NCBI GenBank assembly: GCA_020851785.1
Contig: JADZCC010000034.1
Coordinates: 81,258-145,257 of the forward strand
DNA length: 64,000 nucleotides
Direction: 5' to 3'
Origin: Anaerolineales bacterium
GTDB lineage: Bacteria; Chloroflexota; Anaerolineae; Anaerolineales; Villigracilaceae
The notes under the pieces were generated by a model, which was not told the origin of the DNA, did no database searches, and saw nothing but the letters and a program-made list of their open reading frames with translations. Of this stretch, positions 28,659 to 38,611 are shown one piece after another. Position numbers and translations under genes: made by a program. Position 1 is the first letter of the stretch. The number at the start of each line of letters is the position of its first letter.

Positions 28659-30422
28659 TTACTGAGTGGGTTCAGAAACGGTGATGGAAAGCGGGTCGTT
28701 ATCGCCAATCCAGCCGGAATCCATGGGGGTTTGGTGTAAGCCAGTCACCCAGGGTTTGACCAGATAGGTGTTCACGTTGTTCCACATGAAGGCCACAGGA
28801 GCGCCAGCGACAAGCATATCTTGCGCTTGCTTGTAGAGGTCAGCGCGCTTGGCAGGGTCGAGTTCGCCGTCAGCTTGCAACAGCAAAGCGTCCAATTCCG
28901 GGTTGGAGTAGCCAATGCGTTCGCCGAACGCGCCGGTCTTCCAATAGACGCTGAGCCAGTTTTGTGGATCTGGGTAGTCCGCGCACCAGCCGAGGATGAA
29001 CATTTGCGGAGCGGTGTTCACGTCCTTGGTCAGGCCGGTGTAGGTGGTGGGTTCAACGGGGTTGAGCGGAATGTCAATGCCCAAAACTTCCTTCCACTTG
29101 GCAACCAGCCATTCGTTGCGGGTGCGGTTGCGTGGGGTGTCGGAGAAGGTGTCGGTGATTTCAATGGCTTTGCCATCGGTACCGATCAATTTGCCGCCTT
29201 CAACTTTGTAGCCAGCGTCGGTCAAAGTTTGGAGAGCCTTGGCGGCATCGTAGCCCCAGCGGGTTTCGCCATCTTGGTAGCCTGGGAAGCCCTTCGGAAT
29301 CCAGGTCAAGGTGGGGGAACCAAGTCCCTTGAGCACGTCGGTCACCCAGCCTTCGCGATCCAAAGCATAGGCAAACGCCTCGCGAACTTTAGGATCGTTG
29401 AAGGGGGCTTTCAATTGGTGGAACATCACGGCGAAAGTACAAGAGCCGGGGTAGATGTTGGCTTCCTTGCTCAAGACCGGGTCCGCTTGCACGGTGGCGA
29501 GGTCTTCAGCGGCCAAGCCGTTGATGTCCAATTCGTTGTTCTTGTAGGCTTCGAAGGCCACTGCGCCGTCGGTGATGAAGGAATAGTCCAAATCATAGGT
29601 CGGAACGCCAGCCCAATAGTGTTCGTTGGGGGTGAAGTGAACGTTCACGCCTTGTTCGAGGTTGGAAACCACGAAAGGACCATTGCCCAAGTGATTGGCG
29701 CCGTCTAACCACCAGGTGTCGCCGCCAGCTTCGATCAATTCTTGCTTGGCGGGGAAGGTCACCCACAAGGAAGCGACGGTGTGGAAGTAAGGAGCAGGTT
29801 GCGGGAATTTGAGGGTGAGGGTATTGCAGTCCGCATCTTCATATCCAGTACAAGCGGCGCCGTCGGCATGGGAAGCCTTGACGCTTTCCATCACAGCGGC
29901 TTTTTCGTCATCGCAACTCTCGGTACAAGTGCGCCAGGCGGCCGCGCCGAGGATGTCGTCCGTAATCGCGGCGTATTCGCCAGCGGTGGCGGGGTCAATG
30001 TTGCGGTGCAGGGAATACTCAAAGCGAGCGGCGTTCAGCAAAGAACCATCGCTATAAGTCAGGCCTGAGCGCAGGGTGAAGGCCAATTCCGTGGCGTCGT
30101 CGTTGTACTTCCAGGATTCCGCGGCGGCCGGGACGGTATTGAGATCGCCATCCAAGCGGGTCAAACCTTCGTAAGCCATTTTCAAAACGGCGATTTCATT
30201 CACGAAGGATGATTTTTGTGGGTCGAGCATGTCTGGGAAAGAACCCAGGTTCACGCGCAGGGTGCCGTGATAGGCAGGCGCTTCGGTCGCGGCGGGAGCA
30301 TCAGTGGCGACAGGAGCATCGGTGGCGGCTGGGGCCTGGGTCGCCGGAGCGGGAGTTCCGCACGCGGCGAGGACCATGCTAGCCATCACCAAAAGGCTCA
30401 ACAGAGTAAAAAATTTACGCAT
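28659..30422 (-). CDS. Oligopeptide-binding lipoprotein (SBP_bac_5, OppA-like)
   Basis: MRKFFTLLSLLVMASMVLAACG; LRVNLGSFPDMLDPQKSSFVNEIAVLKMAYEGLTRLD. Confidence 0.92.
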   Translation of the reverse strand: MRKFFTLLSLLVMASMVLAACGTPAPATQAPAATDAPVATDAPAATEAPAYHGTLRVNLGSFPDMLDPQKSSFVNEIAVLKMAYEGLTRLDGDLNTVPAAAESWKYNDDATELAFTLRSGLTYSDGSLLNAARFEYSLHRNIDPATAGEYAAITDDILGAAAWRTCTESCDDEKAAVMESVKASHADGAACTGYEDADCNTLTLKFPQPAPYFHTVASLWVTFPAKQELIEAGGDTWWLDGANHLGNGPFVVSNLEQGVNVHFTPNEHYWAGVPTYDLDYSFITDGAVAFEAYKNNELDINGLAAEDLATVQADPVLSKEANIYPGSCTFAVMFHQLKAPFNDPKVREAFAYALDREGWVTDVLKGLGSPTLTWIPKGFPGYQDGETRWGYDAAKALQTLTDAGYKVEGGKLIGTDGKAIEITDTFSDTPRNRTRNEWLVAKWKEVLGIDIPLNPVEPTTYTGLTKDVNTAPQMFILGWCADYPDPQNWLSVYWKTGAFGERIGYSNPELDALLLQADGELDPAKRADLYKQAQDMLVAGAPVAFMWNNVNTYLVKPWVTGLHQTPMDSGWIGDNDPLSITVSEPTQ

Positions 30423-30499
30423 TTTTCTTTCTCCTCATAAAATTTGGTAACAGTTAACGAACACGACAATTGAGCGAAGGATAAATTAACAACCTGTGT

Positions 30500-30514
30500 C
30501 GCATCACCTCCTTT
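30500..30514 (-). promoter_or_regulatory. Extended Shine-Dalgarno / leader element aaaggaggtgatgcg
   Basis: Identical to the 26483-26497 element, 78 nt upstream of the SBP ATG; possible leader ORF MRHRLLIYPSLNCRVR*. Confidence 0.5.
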
Positions 30515-30531
30515 CAAGGGGGATCTAAAAA

Positions 30532-31524
30532 TTATACAAATCGTTCGGCAAAGTGACAAGCCACAAAATGGCCCGGCTTTAATTCGCGGAATTCAGGACG
30601 TTCTTCGGCGCAAACTTTTTCGGCGATGGGACAGCGCGTGCGGAAGCGACAGCCCGACGGCGGGTTGACCGGCGAAGGCACATCGCCTTCCAACAAAATG
30701 CGCTTGCGCTTTGATTCCAGAATCGGGTCTGGAATTGGCACAGCGGAAAGGAGCGCCTGCGTATAAGGGTGTAACGGATTGGTGTACAAAGCGTCGCTAT
30801 CGGCAAGTTCCATCATCACGCCCAAATACATCACCGCCACGCGATCGCTGATGTGACGCACCATGGAAAGATCATGCGCGATAAAGAGATAGGTTAAACC
30901 AAATTGCTCCTGCAATTCCTGCAAGAGGTTAATCACCTGAGATTGAATCGAAACATCCAAAGCGGAAATCGGTTCGTCGCAGACGATGAACGGCGGCTGA
31001 AGCGCCACGGCCCGCGCAATCCCAATGCGCTGACGTTGCCCGCCGGAAAACTCATGTGGATAGCGGCTGGCAAAGGAAGGATTCAGGCGCACCAATTCGA
31101 GCAGTTGCGCAACGCGATCCTGCACTTCCGCGCCCTTGGCGATTCCATGCACCACCAACGGCTCGCCGATGATTTCGCCCACCGTCATCCGCGGATTTAA
31201 ACTCGCATACGGGTCTTGAAAGATCATCTGCATTTTTCGCCGCATCAGGCGCAATTCTTCGCCTTTTAATTCAACCAGGTTTTTCCCGTCAAAATTGACT
31301 TTGCCGCTGTTCGGGCGGTGCAGTTGTAAAATGGCGCGACCCGTAGTGGATTTACCGCACCCCGACTCGCCCACCAACCCCAACGTTTCGCCTTTATGCA
31401 CTTCAAAGGAAATGCCATCCACCGCGTGGACTGCGCCAACTTGTTTGCGAAACAAGCCTTTGTAAATTGGAAAGTGCATTTTTAAGTCTTCGACTTGCAA
31501 AAGCGCTTCTGGTTTCGTAGTCAT
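30532..31524 (-). CDS. Oligopeptide ABC transporter ATPase (OppF-type)
   Basis: [55 protein letters not shown]. Confidence 0.93.
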   Translation of the reverse strand: MTTKPEALLQVEDLKMHFPIYKGLFRKQVGAVHAVDGISFEVHKGETLGLVGESGCGKSTTGRAILQLHRPNSGKVNFDGKNLVELKGEELRLMRRKMQMIFQDPYASLNPRMTVGEIIGEPLVVHGIAKGAEVQDRVAQLLELVRLNPSFASRYPHEFSGGQRQRIGIARAVALQPPFIVCDEPISALDVSIQSQVINLLQELQEQFGLTYLFIAHDLSMVRHISDRVAVMYLGVMMELADSDALYTNPLHPYTQALLSAVPIPDPILESKRKRILLEGDVPSPVNPPSGCRFRTRCPIAEKVCAEERPEFRELKPGHFVACHFAERFV

Positions 31525-32519
31525 TAACGCGCTCTCCCAGTTTTAGTATCTACCCAGCAAGCCACACGATGTTCCGTGCCAACCGTTTCCAACATTGGGT
31601 TTTCCTTCCAACAGCGCTCCATGGCCCACTTACAGCGCGGCGCAAACGGACAGGCCGTCGGCTTCTCATACAAGACGGGCGGCAAACCCTCAATCGAAGT
31701 TAACTTCTTGCCTTCTTTTTGATCCAAGCGCGGGATACTACCGAGCAATCCCAGCGTATACGGATGCGTAGGATTGGCGTACAACTCATTCACCGGCGCT
31801 TCTTCAACCACAAAGCCGCCATACATCACCACCACGCGTTGCGCCAGCCCGGCCACAATGCCGAGGTCGTGCGTAATCCAAATGATGGCCATGCCGATCT
31901 CGTCGCGCAGGCGTTTTACCAGTTCCACAATCTGCGCCTGAATGGTGACATCCAACGCCGTGGTTGGTTCGTCGGCAATCAAAATTTGCGGACTGCAAGA
32001 CAAGCCCATCGCGATCATCACGCGCTGACGCATGCCGCCAGAAAATTGATGCGGGTAATCATCCAGCCGGTCTTTCGGATTCGGAATGCCCACCATGGCC
32101 AGCAATTCCGCCACGCGATCGCGCGCCTGCGTACGCGACATGCCCACGTGCAACATCAACGGTTCTTCCAGTTGTTTGCCAACCGTCAAGACCGGGTTCA
32201 ATGAAGTCATTGGGTCTTGAAAGACCATGCTAATTTGCGCGCCGCGCACATGCCGCAGTTCCTCAGCGGACATTTTCAAAAGGTCGCGGCCAAAGAACAA
32301 GGCCTCGCCAGCCGTCACCTTACCGGGAGGCGACGGAACCAATCCCATGACTGATAACATCGTTACGCTTTTTCCACATCCACTTTCCCCCACCACCGCC
32401 AATGTTTCGCTTTCCTTCAAACCAAATGAAACTCCATTCACGGCGTGAACAGTTCCATCTGGCGTCTTGAACTGTGTTTCAAGGCCCTTTATATCCAGCA
32501 AAAAATCAGGCATCCGCAA
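31524..32519 (-). CDS. Oligopeptide ABC transporter ATPase (OppD-type)
   Basis: [68 protein letters not shown]. Confidence 0.93.
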   Translation of the reverse strand: MRMPDFLLDIKGLETQFKTPDGTVHAVNGVSFGLKESETLAVVGESGCGKSVTMLSVMGLVPSPPGKVTAGEALFFGRDLLKMSAEELRHVRGAQISMVFQDPMTSLNPVLTVGKQLEEPLMLHVGMSRTQARDRVAELLAMVGIPNPKDRLDDYPHQFSGGMRQRVMIAMGLSCSPQILIADEPTTALDVTIQAQIVELVKRLRDEIGMAIIWITHDLGIVAGLAQRVVVMYGGFVVEEAPVNELYANPTHPYTLGLLGSIPRLDQKEGKKLTSIEGLPPVLYEKPTACPFAPRCKWAMERCWKENPMLETVGTEHRVACWVDTKTGRAR

Positions 32520-32721
32520 GTCCTTCTCTAACTTTAGGATTTTTTATTTTCGGCGTACTCGGATTCAGGCCCGCGCCTGAAAGCAGGGGAAATTATACCT
32601 AATTCTTTTCGAGCGTCAAATGAATTATTTTACCAAACACGCTCCCCATTGAGCGGGACGCGCCGCGCCGCCCTACCCCAAGCCTGCTCCTACATTAAAT
32701 GGCATTTCCCCAGCCCAGGCA

Positions 32722-32750
32722 TTGACACGCCTCACCGCATCCCATAGAAT
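32722..32750 (+). promoter_or_regulatory. Sigma70-type promoter for mscL
   Basis: TTGACA - 17 nt - TAGAAT, 30 nt upstream of the ATG at 32780. Confidence 0.7.
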
Positions 32751-32779
32751 AAAAAATATCGCTTTACAAGGAGGAGCAA

Positions 32780-33169
32780 ATGCTCAAAGAATTCAAAGCT
32801 TTTATCATGCGCGGAAACGTACTGGACCTGGCGATTGCCGTCATCATCGGCGGCGCCTTCGGCAAAATCGTCAGTTCGCTCGTAGCCGACATCCTCATGC
32901 CAATCATCGGGCTGATCATGGGCGGCGTGGATTTCAGCGGGCTGGCCCTCACCATCGGCGAAGCCAAAATCACCTACGGCGTGTTCATCAACAATGTGAT
33001 TGACTTTCTGATCATCGCCTTCGTCATTTTCTTAATCGTCAAATCCGCCAACGCCCTCAAAAAGCCGGAACCTGCCGCCGCGCCCACTACCAAAGACTGC
33101 CCGTATTGCTACAGCGCCATCGCCCTCAAAGCCACGCGTTGCCCGCACTGCACTTCAGAAATAAAATAA
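32780..33169 (+). CDS. mscL: Large-conductance mechanosensitive channel with C-terminal zinc ribbon
   Basis: [46 protein letters not shown]-term [18 protein letters not shown]. Confidence 0.93.
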   Translation: MLKEFKAFIMRGNVLDLAIAVIIGGAFGKIVSSLVADILMPIIGLIMGGVDFSGLALTIGEAKITYGVFINNVIDFLIIAFVIFLIVKSANALKKPEPAAAPTTKDCPYCYSAIALKATRCPHCTSEIK

Positions 33170-33191
33170 TTTTTAATCGGTTTCAATTTCC

Positions 33192-33227
33192 ATGCTCTGA
33201 CGCAGGTCGCGGCCTGCGTCAGAGCAT
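33192..33227 (+). terminator. mscL terminator hairpin
   Basis: atgctctgacgcagg-tcgcgg-cctgcgtcagagcat perfect 15-bp stem. Confidence 0.6.
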
Positions 33228-33240
33228 TTATAATACCGAC

Positions 33241-36200
33241 ATGGATTTCCTCAATAAACTAAACCCTCAACAAAAAAGCGCAGTCACAGCCGGGGAAGGT
33301 CCGGTTTTGGTCGTCGCCGGGCCGGGGTCCGGGAAGACGCGCGTACTCACACAACGCATCGCCTATCTGATCGCCAATCAAGGCGTGCGCCCGTGGCAAA
33401 TCCTCGCCGTCACCTTCACCAACAAAGCCGCCAAAGAAATGCAAGAGCGGGTGAAGGCGATGTTAAATGAGCAAGCCATTGAAGGGATGATGATTGGCAC
33501 GTTTCACTCGATCTGCACGCGCATTTTACGGCGGGAAGCCGAACACCTGCCGATCGAATCGAATTTCGTGATTTTTGATTCTGACGATCAGGAACGAATC
33601 GTCAAGACGATTATCAAGGAATTTAACCTCAACGAGAAGTTATATCGCGCCAACAGCGTCCACGCTTCAATTTCCCGCGCCAAAAACGAATTAATCCCAG
33701 CCGACGATTATCCGATTAACACCTATCGCGATGAAGTCGTCAAGCGCGTCTATGCCGAATATCAAAAACGGCTGGTCTCCATGAACGCCGTGGATTTTGA
33801 CGATATCCTCTTCTACGCCACGCGCCTGCTGGAAGACGTGCCAGCCGTGCGCGAAAAATATGCGCAACGCTTTCGGCATGTGCTGGTGGACGAATTTCAA
33901 GACACCAACAGCGCGCAATATGCGCTGGTAAAAAGCCTTTCTTCGCATCATCGAAATATCTTTTGCGTCGGCGACCCGGACCAATGCTTTCCGGGGGATG
34001 TGAAAATTCAGACCCCGCATGGGCAGAAGAAGATTGAAGACATTAAACGCGGCGATGAGGTCATCGCCGCCAGCGGACGCGGCTCGGTAATGACGGCTTC
34101 CGTAGCCCATGCAGGAAAAAGGATATTTAAGGGCAACCTCGTCCGCGTTAAAACAAAAAGCGGCCAGATTATCCGCGCAACGCCCAACCACATTATGTTT
34201 GCCCGGTTGGGAATGAAGCCGGGCTTGCATTACGTCTATCTGATGTACCGCAAAGACAAGGGCTATCGGGTTGGCATTGCCTCGCATGCCCGGAGCGACG
34301 GCGCTTCGCTAAAAATTGGATTGCAGGTTCGCAGTAATCAGGAAAACGCCCACAAAATGTGGGTCCTGAAAGTTTGTTCAGATCGCAACGAAGCCCATTA
34401 CTGGGAAGCGTACTATTCGACATCGTATGGCGTTCCAACCAGCGTGTTTCATGTACGCGGACGCCGAATGCGCATGTCGCAAGAATACATCAACCGGCTG
34501 TTTACCGAAATTAACACAGATGAAAATGCCCATCAACTATTGACCGATCTCGGCATGGATTTAAAATACCCGCACTACATTCCACAAGGCACGTTCAGAA
34601 ACATTGTTAATTTACGTTACTTTGGCGACGGCAGAATTACCGAAGAATCCCCCTGGCACGCTCATCGCGTGGACTTGTGGAGTAGCGACGAGCGCCTCGG
34701 CAGGCAACTCAAGGCGGATGGCTACAAACCCCGTACGCGCAGTCGCAACCACTGGCGCATTGGCGTCAACCGCTTGCAGTACGACGATACTCAAGACGTC
34801 GCGCAAAAATTAAGCGAAGCCGCCAATGACGCTGAAATTGTGACGGGCGCATTCCTTGTAGACAAAGGCGCATCTCCAATCGCCAATAAATTCAACCTCA
34901 TGCCCGCCAGCCACTTACACCCATCCATGATTGTAGCCATCGAAAAGCAGGGAAAGATCGTCGAAGACGAGATCGTGGAAGTGACTCACGAGCCCTACAA
35001 CGGAACCGTCTATGACTTTGAAGTGAAAAATCTGCACAACTATATCGCCAATGGCGTCGTCGTCCACAACTCGGTGTATGCCTGGCGCGGGGCGGACTAT
35101 CGCAACGTGCGCCGCTTTGAACAGGATCACCGCGACGCCACCGTAGTTTTGCTCGAACAAAACTATCGCTCGCGCCAAAACATTTTAGACGCGGCCATGA
35201 GCGTGATTGACCGCGCTCAAAACCGGCGCAAGAAAAAACTTTTCAGCGATCGCGGCGCGGGCGAAAAAATCTTCTTCTACGAAGCGCGGGACGATTACGG
35301 CGAAGCCGCGTTTGTGGTGGACACCATCGCGCAGTTGGTCGCCTCCAGCGAGTTTGAGCCGCGCGATTGCGCCGTGATGTATCGCACCAACGCCATGTCG
35401 CGTTTAATTGAAGAAGCCTTTTTACAGGCGCGACTTCCCTATAAATTAGTCGGCGCGCAACGCTTTTACGGCCGCCGCGAAGTGAAAGACATGATCGCCT
35501 TCATGCGCCTCGTCCACAACCCAGCGGACGAAGCCAGCCTGGATCGCATCATCAACGTGCCGCCGCGCGGCGTGGGCGAAAAAACGTTAACCACGCTCCA
35601 CGTCGTCGCCCGCCAGAACCACGTCTCGCCTGCCAGCATTTTGCTCGACCTGGCGCGCGGCTCCGATTCTCCATATTACAAATCCTTCACCGGCCGCGCC
35701 GCGCTTCCGCTGGCAGATTTTGGCGGCCTGTTTGCCAACTGGCGCGCGCTCGCGCAAACCGGCTCCGTTTCCGCGCTGTTCGACCAAATCGCCAAAGACA
35801 TTAATTATCAAGCCTACATCAAAGACGACGATTCAGAAGAAAGCGCCGACCGCTGGGAAAACGTGCAAGAACTGCGCCGTCTCGCGCAGGAATACGACAC
35901 GCGCACAATGGACGAGTTCCTCGAAAACATCGCGCTCATCGCCGACCAAGACACCATCACCGACAATAACGCGCCCACCTTGCTCACGCTTCACGCCGCC
36001 AAAGGGCTGGAGTATGGCGTGGTCTTCATCGTTGGGCTGGACGACGGCATCATTCCGCACAGCCGCTCATTCGACGAACCCGAACAAATGGAAGAAGAAC
36101 GTCGCCTCTTTTATGTCGGCCTCACCCGCGCCAAAGATCGCCTCTATTTGCTCAGAGCCATTCAACGCGGCGGGCGCGGCATGAGCGAAGAAACTTTCCC

Positions 36201-36495
36201 TTCGCGATTTATGGACGACATCCCCGAAACTTTACTGGTAGGCAAAACCAGAACTGGACGGCCCCTCCGCAGTTCGTCCTCATCAACGACTTGGTCGCGC
36301 CCGGCCCCGCCCAAAGTGGATTCTGTTCCAACCGGCCAATACAAAGCTGGGATTCGAGTCAAACATCCCGTATGGGGCGAAGGCATTATCCTGAACAGCA
36401 AGTTACAAGACGGCGACGAAATTGTAGACGTGGTCTTTGAATCCGTCGGCATCAAACGCCTCGCCGCCAGCTTGGCCAAGCTCACCATCCTCTAA
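33241..36495 (+). CDS. pcrA: UvrD/PcrA-family ATP-dependent DNA helicase interrupted by an intein
   Basis: LNPQQKSAVTAGEGPVLVVAGPGSGKTRVLTQRIAYL ... GDPDQ[intein]SVYAWRGADYRN ... LTLHAAKGLEYGVVFIVGLDDGIIPHSRS. Start moved from 33106 to ATG 33241 (MDFLNKLNPQQK). Confidence 0.94.
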   Translation: MDFLNKLNPQQKSAVTAGEGPVLVVAGPGSGKTRVLTQRIAYLIANQGVRPWQILAVTFTNKAAKEMQERVKAMLNEQAIEGMMIGTFHSICTRILRREAEHLPIESNFVIFDSDDQERIVKTIIKEFNLNEKLYRANSVHASISRAKNELIPADDYPINTYRDEVVKRVYAEYQKRLVSMNAVDFDDILFYATRLLEDVPAVREKYAQRFRHVLVDEFQDTNSAQYALVKSLSSHHRNIFCVGDPDQCFPGDVKIQTPHGQKKIEDIKRGDEVIAASGRGSVMTASVAHAGKRIFKGNLVRVKTKSGQIIRATPNHIMFARLGMKPGLHYVYLMYRKDKGYRVGIASHARSDGASLKIGLQVRSNQENAHKMWVLKVCSDRNEAHYWEAYYSTSYGVPTSVFHVRGRRMRMSQEYINRLFTEINTDENAHQLLTDLGMDLKYPHYIPQGTFRNIVNLRYFGDGRITEESPWHAHRVDLWSSDERLGRQLKADGYKPRTRSRNHWRIGVNRLQYDDTQDVAQKLSEAANDAEIVTGAFLVDKGASPIANKFNLMPASHLHPSMIVAIEKQGKIVEDEIVEVTHEPYNGTVYDFEVKNLHNYIANGVVVHNSVYAWRGADYRNVRRFEQDHRDATVVLLEQNYRSRQNILDAAMSVIDRAQNRRKKKLFSDRGAGEKIFFYEARDDYGEAAFVVDTIAQLVASSEFEPRDCAVMYRTNAMSRLIEEAFLQARLPYKLVGAQRFYGRREVKDMIAFMRLVHNPADEASLDRIINVPPRGVGEKTLTTLHVVARQNHVSPASILLDLARGSDSPYYKSFTGRAALPLADFGGLFANWRALAQTGSVSALFDQIAKDINYQAYIKDDDSEESADRWENVQELRRLAQEYDTRTMDEFLENIALIADQDTITDNNAPTLLTLHAAKGLEYGVVFIVGLDDGIIPHSRSFDEPEQMEEERRLFYVGLTRAKDRLYLLRAIQRGGRGMSEETFPSRFMDDIPETLLVGKTRTGRPLRSSSSSTTWSRPAPPKVDSVPTGQYKAGIRVKHPVWGEGIILNSKLQDGDEIVDVVFESVGIKRLAASLAKLTIL
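33985..35070 (+). mobile_element. Intein, 362 aa, inserted in the helicase between GDPDQ and S
   Basis: Starts CFPGDVKIQTPHGQKKIEDIKRGDEV (block A), RVKTKSGQIIRATPNHIMF (block B), ends GTVYDFEVKNLHNYIANGVVVHN followed by Ser (blocks F/G). Confidence 0.95.
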
Positions 36496-36518
36496 ACGTC
36501 ACTGTTGGGAAACTACCC

Positions 36519-36971
36519 ATGTACTATCGCCTGCTCTATCTCGCCTATCGCATTTTCTGCTTCCTCTTTCGTCCCGTCCGCATGGGCGTGCGCGTGATGA
36601 TGATTCAAGACCAGTGCGTGACGCTCGTCCGTCAGACCTACCTGCGCGGCTGGTTCATGCCCGGCGGCGGACTCAAACGCGGCGAAACGCTGGAGCAGGC
36701 CGCCCGCCGCGAAGCCCGCGAAGAAACCGGCGCCGAATTGGGCGCGCTCACGCTGATGGGCGCCTACACCAACTTCGCAGACTGGCGCACCGATCATAAC
36801 CTCGTCTTCGTCTGCCGCGATTTCAAAATCATCGGCACACCCGATCAAGAGATCGCCGAGCTAAAAACCTTTCCGCTCGATCAACTCCCCGCAGACCTCT
36901 GGCCCGGGCATTCCCGCCGAATTGAAGAATATCGCCAGCAAAAAAATAGTCCGCAATTTGGAGAATGGTAA
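36519..36971 (+). CDS. NUDIX hydrolase
   Basis: Nudix box GGGLKRGETLEQAARREAREETGAELG. Confidence 0.93.
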   Translation: MYYRLLYLAYRIFCFLFRPVRMGVRVMMIQDQCVTLVRQTYLRGWFMPGGGLKRGETLEQAARREAREETGAELGALTLMGAYTNFADWRTDHNLVFVCRDFKIIGTPDQEIAELKTFPLDQLPADLWPGHSRRIEEYRQQKNSPQFGEW

Positions 36972-37535
36972 ATGCAGATCAAATTACTTTGGGATATTTT
37001 CTGGCTCTTTGCGCGCGTGGCCTTGTTTTCATGGGGCGGCGGCCCGGCTTCGCTGGCCCTAATGCAACGCGAAGTGGTGGACGCCAACTGGATCAGCAAC
37101 GAAGAATTTGCCGACGCAGTGGCAATTAGCAACGCGCTCCCCGGCCCGATTGCGCCGCAAGTCTCCGCCTATGTGGGGTACAAACTTTCCGGCATGGGCG
37201 GGGCCATCATCGCCACAGCCGGAACCGTCCTGCCCACCACGCTTCTGATGTTAATCATGATCGCCTACTTCTTCAACATCAAAGATTCGCCCGCGGTGGC
37301 CGCCATGCTCAAAGCGGTGCGGCCGGTGGTTGTGGGCCTACTCCTGTGGACGGCCTACATCATGGCGTATTCGGTTTTCAGCGTCAAAAAACTGGGCTGG
37401 GGCGGTGGGCTAATGCAAAACAAAACGCAGGCGCTGATTGCCCTCGTCGCGTTTGCCTTGTTAACGCTGACGGAACTTAATCCCGTCTGGCTGGTGGTGG
37501 CTGGGGCGGCGCTGGGGTTTGCGCTGTATCGTTAA
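36972..37535 (+). CDS. Chromate transporter (ChrA-like, single domain)
   Basis: FWLFARVALFSWGGGPASLALMQREVVDANWISNEEFADAVAISNALPGPIAPQVSAYVGYK. Confidence 0.88.
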   Translation: MQIKLLWDIFWLFARVALFSWGGGPASLALMQREVVDANWISNEEFADAVAISNALPGPIAPQVSAYVGYKLSGMGGAIIATAGTVLPTTLLMLIMIAYFFNIKDSPAVAAMLKAVRPVVVGLLLWTAYIMAYSVFSVKKLGWGGGLMQNKTQALIALVAFALLTLTELNPVWLVVAGAALGFALYR

Positions 37536-37584
37536 AGTTTTTTCATTGGTACAATACCGTTGAAATTCACTACGGAGAAGTCCC

Positions 37585-38610
37585 TTGAAAGAAACGTTGA
37601 AAATTGTCATCCCAATGGCTGGCTGGGGCACGCGGATGCGCCCGCACACCTGGAGCAAACCCAAGCCTTTGGTGAGCGTGGCCGGAAAAACCTCGCTCGA
37701 ACACCTGCTCGATATGTTCAAAACCGTCCCGAACGCCGAACAAGCCGAGTTTATTTTTATTGTCGGCCCGTTTCTCGGCGAACTTCAAGTCCCCGCTTTT
37801 ATTAAAGAAAACTACCCAGACTTAAAGGCCCATTTTGTGGTGCAACACGAAATGAAAGGCCAGTCCCACGCTTTGGCCTTGGCCCGCAAACATTTAAGCG
37901 GCCCAATGATCATGTGTTTTTCGGACACGTTAATGGAAACCGATTTCTCCTTCCTCGCGGACGAAACGGCGGACGCGATTGCCTGGGTGATGCCCGTGCC
38001 AGACCCACGCCGCTTTGGTGTGGCGGAAGTCAACGCAGAAGGCTGGGTCAAGCGCTTTATTGAAAAGCCGCAAAGCCTGGAGAACAACCTTGTGGTGGTC
38101 GGTTGCTACTATTTCAAAAGCGCCGAAAAACTACTGGAAGCGATTGACGAACAAATCGAACGCCAGATCACGCTCAAAGGCGAATACTTCCTCACGGATT
38201 CAATCACGCTGATGATTGAGCATGGCGCCAAAGTTCGCACGCACGAAACTGCCGTCTGGCTGGATACCGGCACGATTGAAGCGACGCTGGAAACCAATCA
38301 GGTCTTATTGGAAAAACTCGGCGGCGCTCCGGCGCAGTTCGCCGACTCCAACGTGGAAATTATTGCGCCGGTCTTCATTCATCCCAGCGCTCAAGTCTCA
38401 AATTCCAAAATTGGGCCACACGCTTCGATTGGCGCAAATTGCAAGATCGAAAACGCGCAAATTGACTCGAGCATCCTCGAAGCCGGGTGCGAGATCAAAG
38501 ATGCGGCGCTGACTCGCTCATTGATTGGCCGGCAGGCTTCGGTTAAAGGAAGAGGCGATTGTCACGCGGCGTCTGTAAACATCGGCGACAATTGCTCAAT
38601 CGTCTTGTAA
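37585..38610 (+). CDS. Nucleotidyltransferase / sugar-1-phosphate nucleotidylyltransferase
   Basis: IPMAGWGTRMRPHTWSKPKPLVSVAGKTSLEHLLD plus C-terminal hexapeptide-like repeats. Confidence 0.87.
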   Translation: MKETLKIVIPMAGWGTRMRPHTWSKPKPLVSVAGKTSLEHLLDMFKTVPNAEQAEFIFIVGPFLGELQVPAFIKENYPDLKAHFVVQHEMKGQSHALALARKHLSGPMIMCFSDTLMETDFSFLADETADAIAWVMPVPDPRRFGVAEVNAEGWVKRFIEKPQSLENNLVVVGCYYFKSAEKLLEAIDEQIERQITLKGEYFLTDSITLMIEHGAKVRTHETAVWLDTGTIEATLETNQVLLEKLGGAPAQFADSNVEIIAPVFIHPSAQVSNSKIGPHASIGANCKIENAQIDSSILEAGCEIKDAALTRSLIGRQASVKGRGDCHAASVNIGDNCSIVL

Positions 38611-38611
38611 G

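Noticed and set aside
28821-29708. 295-aa plus-strand ORF opposite the OppA-like gene
   Set aside because: Long antisense ORFs are expected here; the minus-strand product is a clear SBP_bac_5 protein.
33106-33240. N-terminal extension of the helicase ORF ([45 protein letters not shown])
   Set aside because: Overlaps the mscL 3' end out of frame and the mscL terminator hairpin; ATG 33241 (MDFLNKLNPQQKS) fits family starts.
33691-34287. 198-aa minus-strand ORF opposite the helicase and intein
   Set aside because: Antisense shadow of a strongly supported coding sequence; no recognisable domain.
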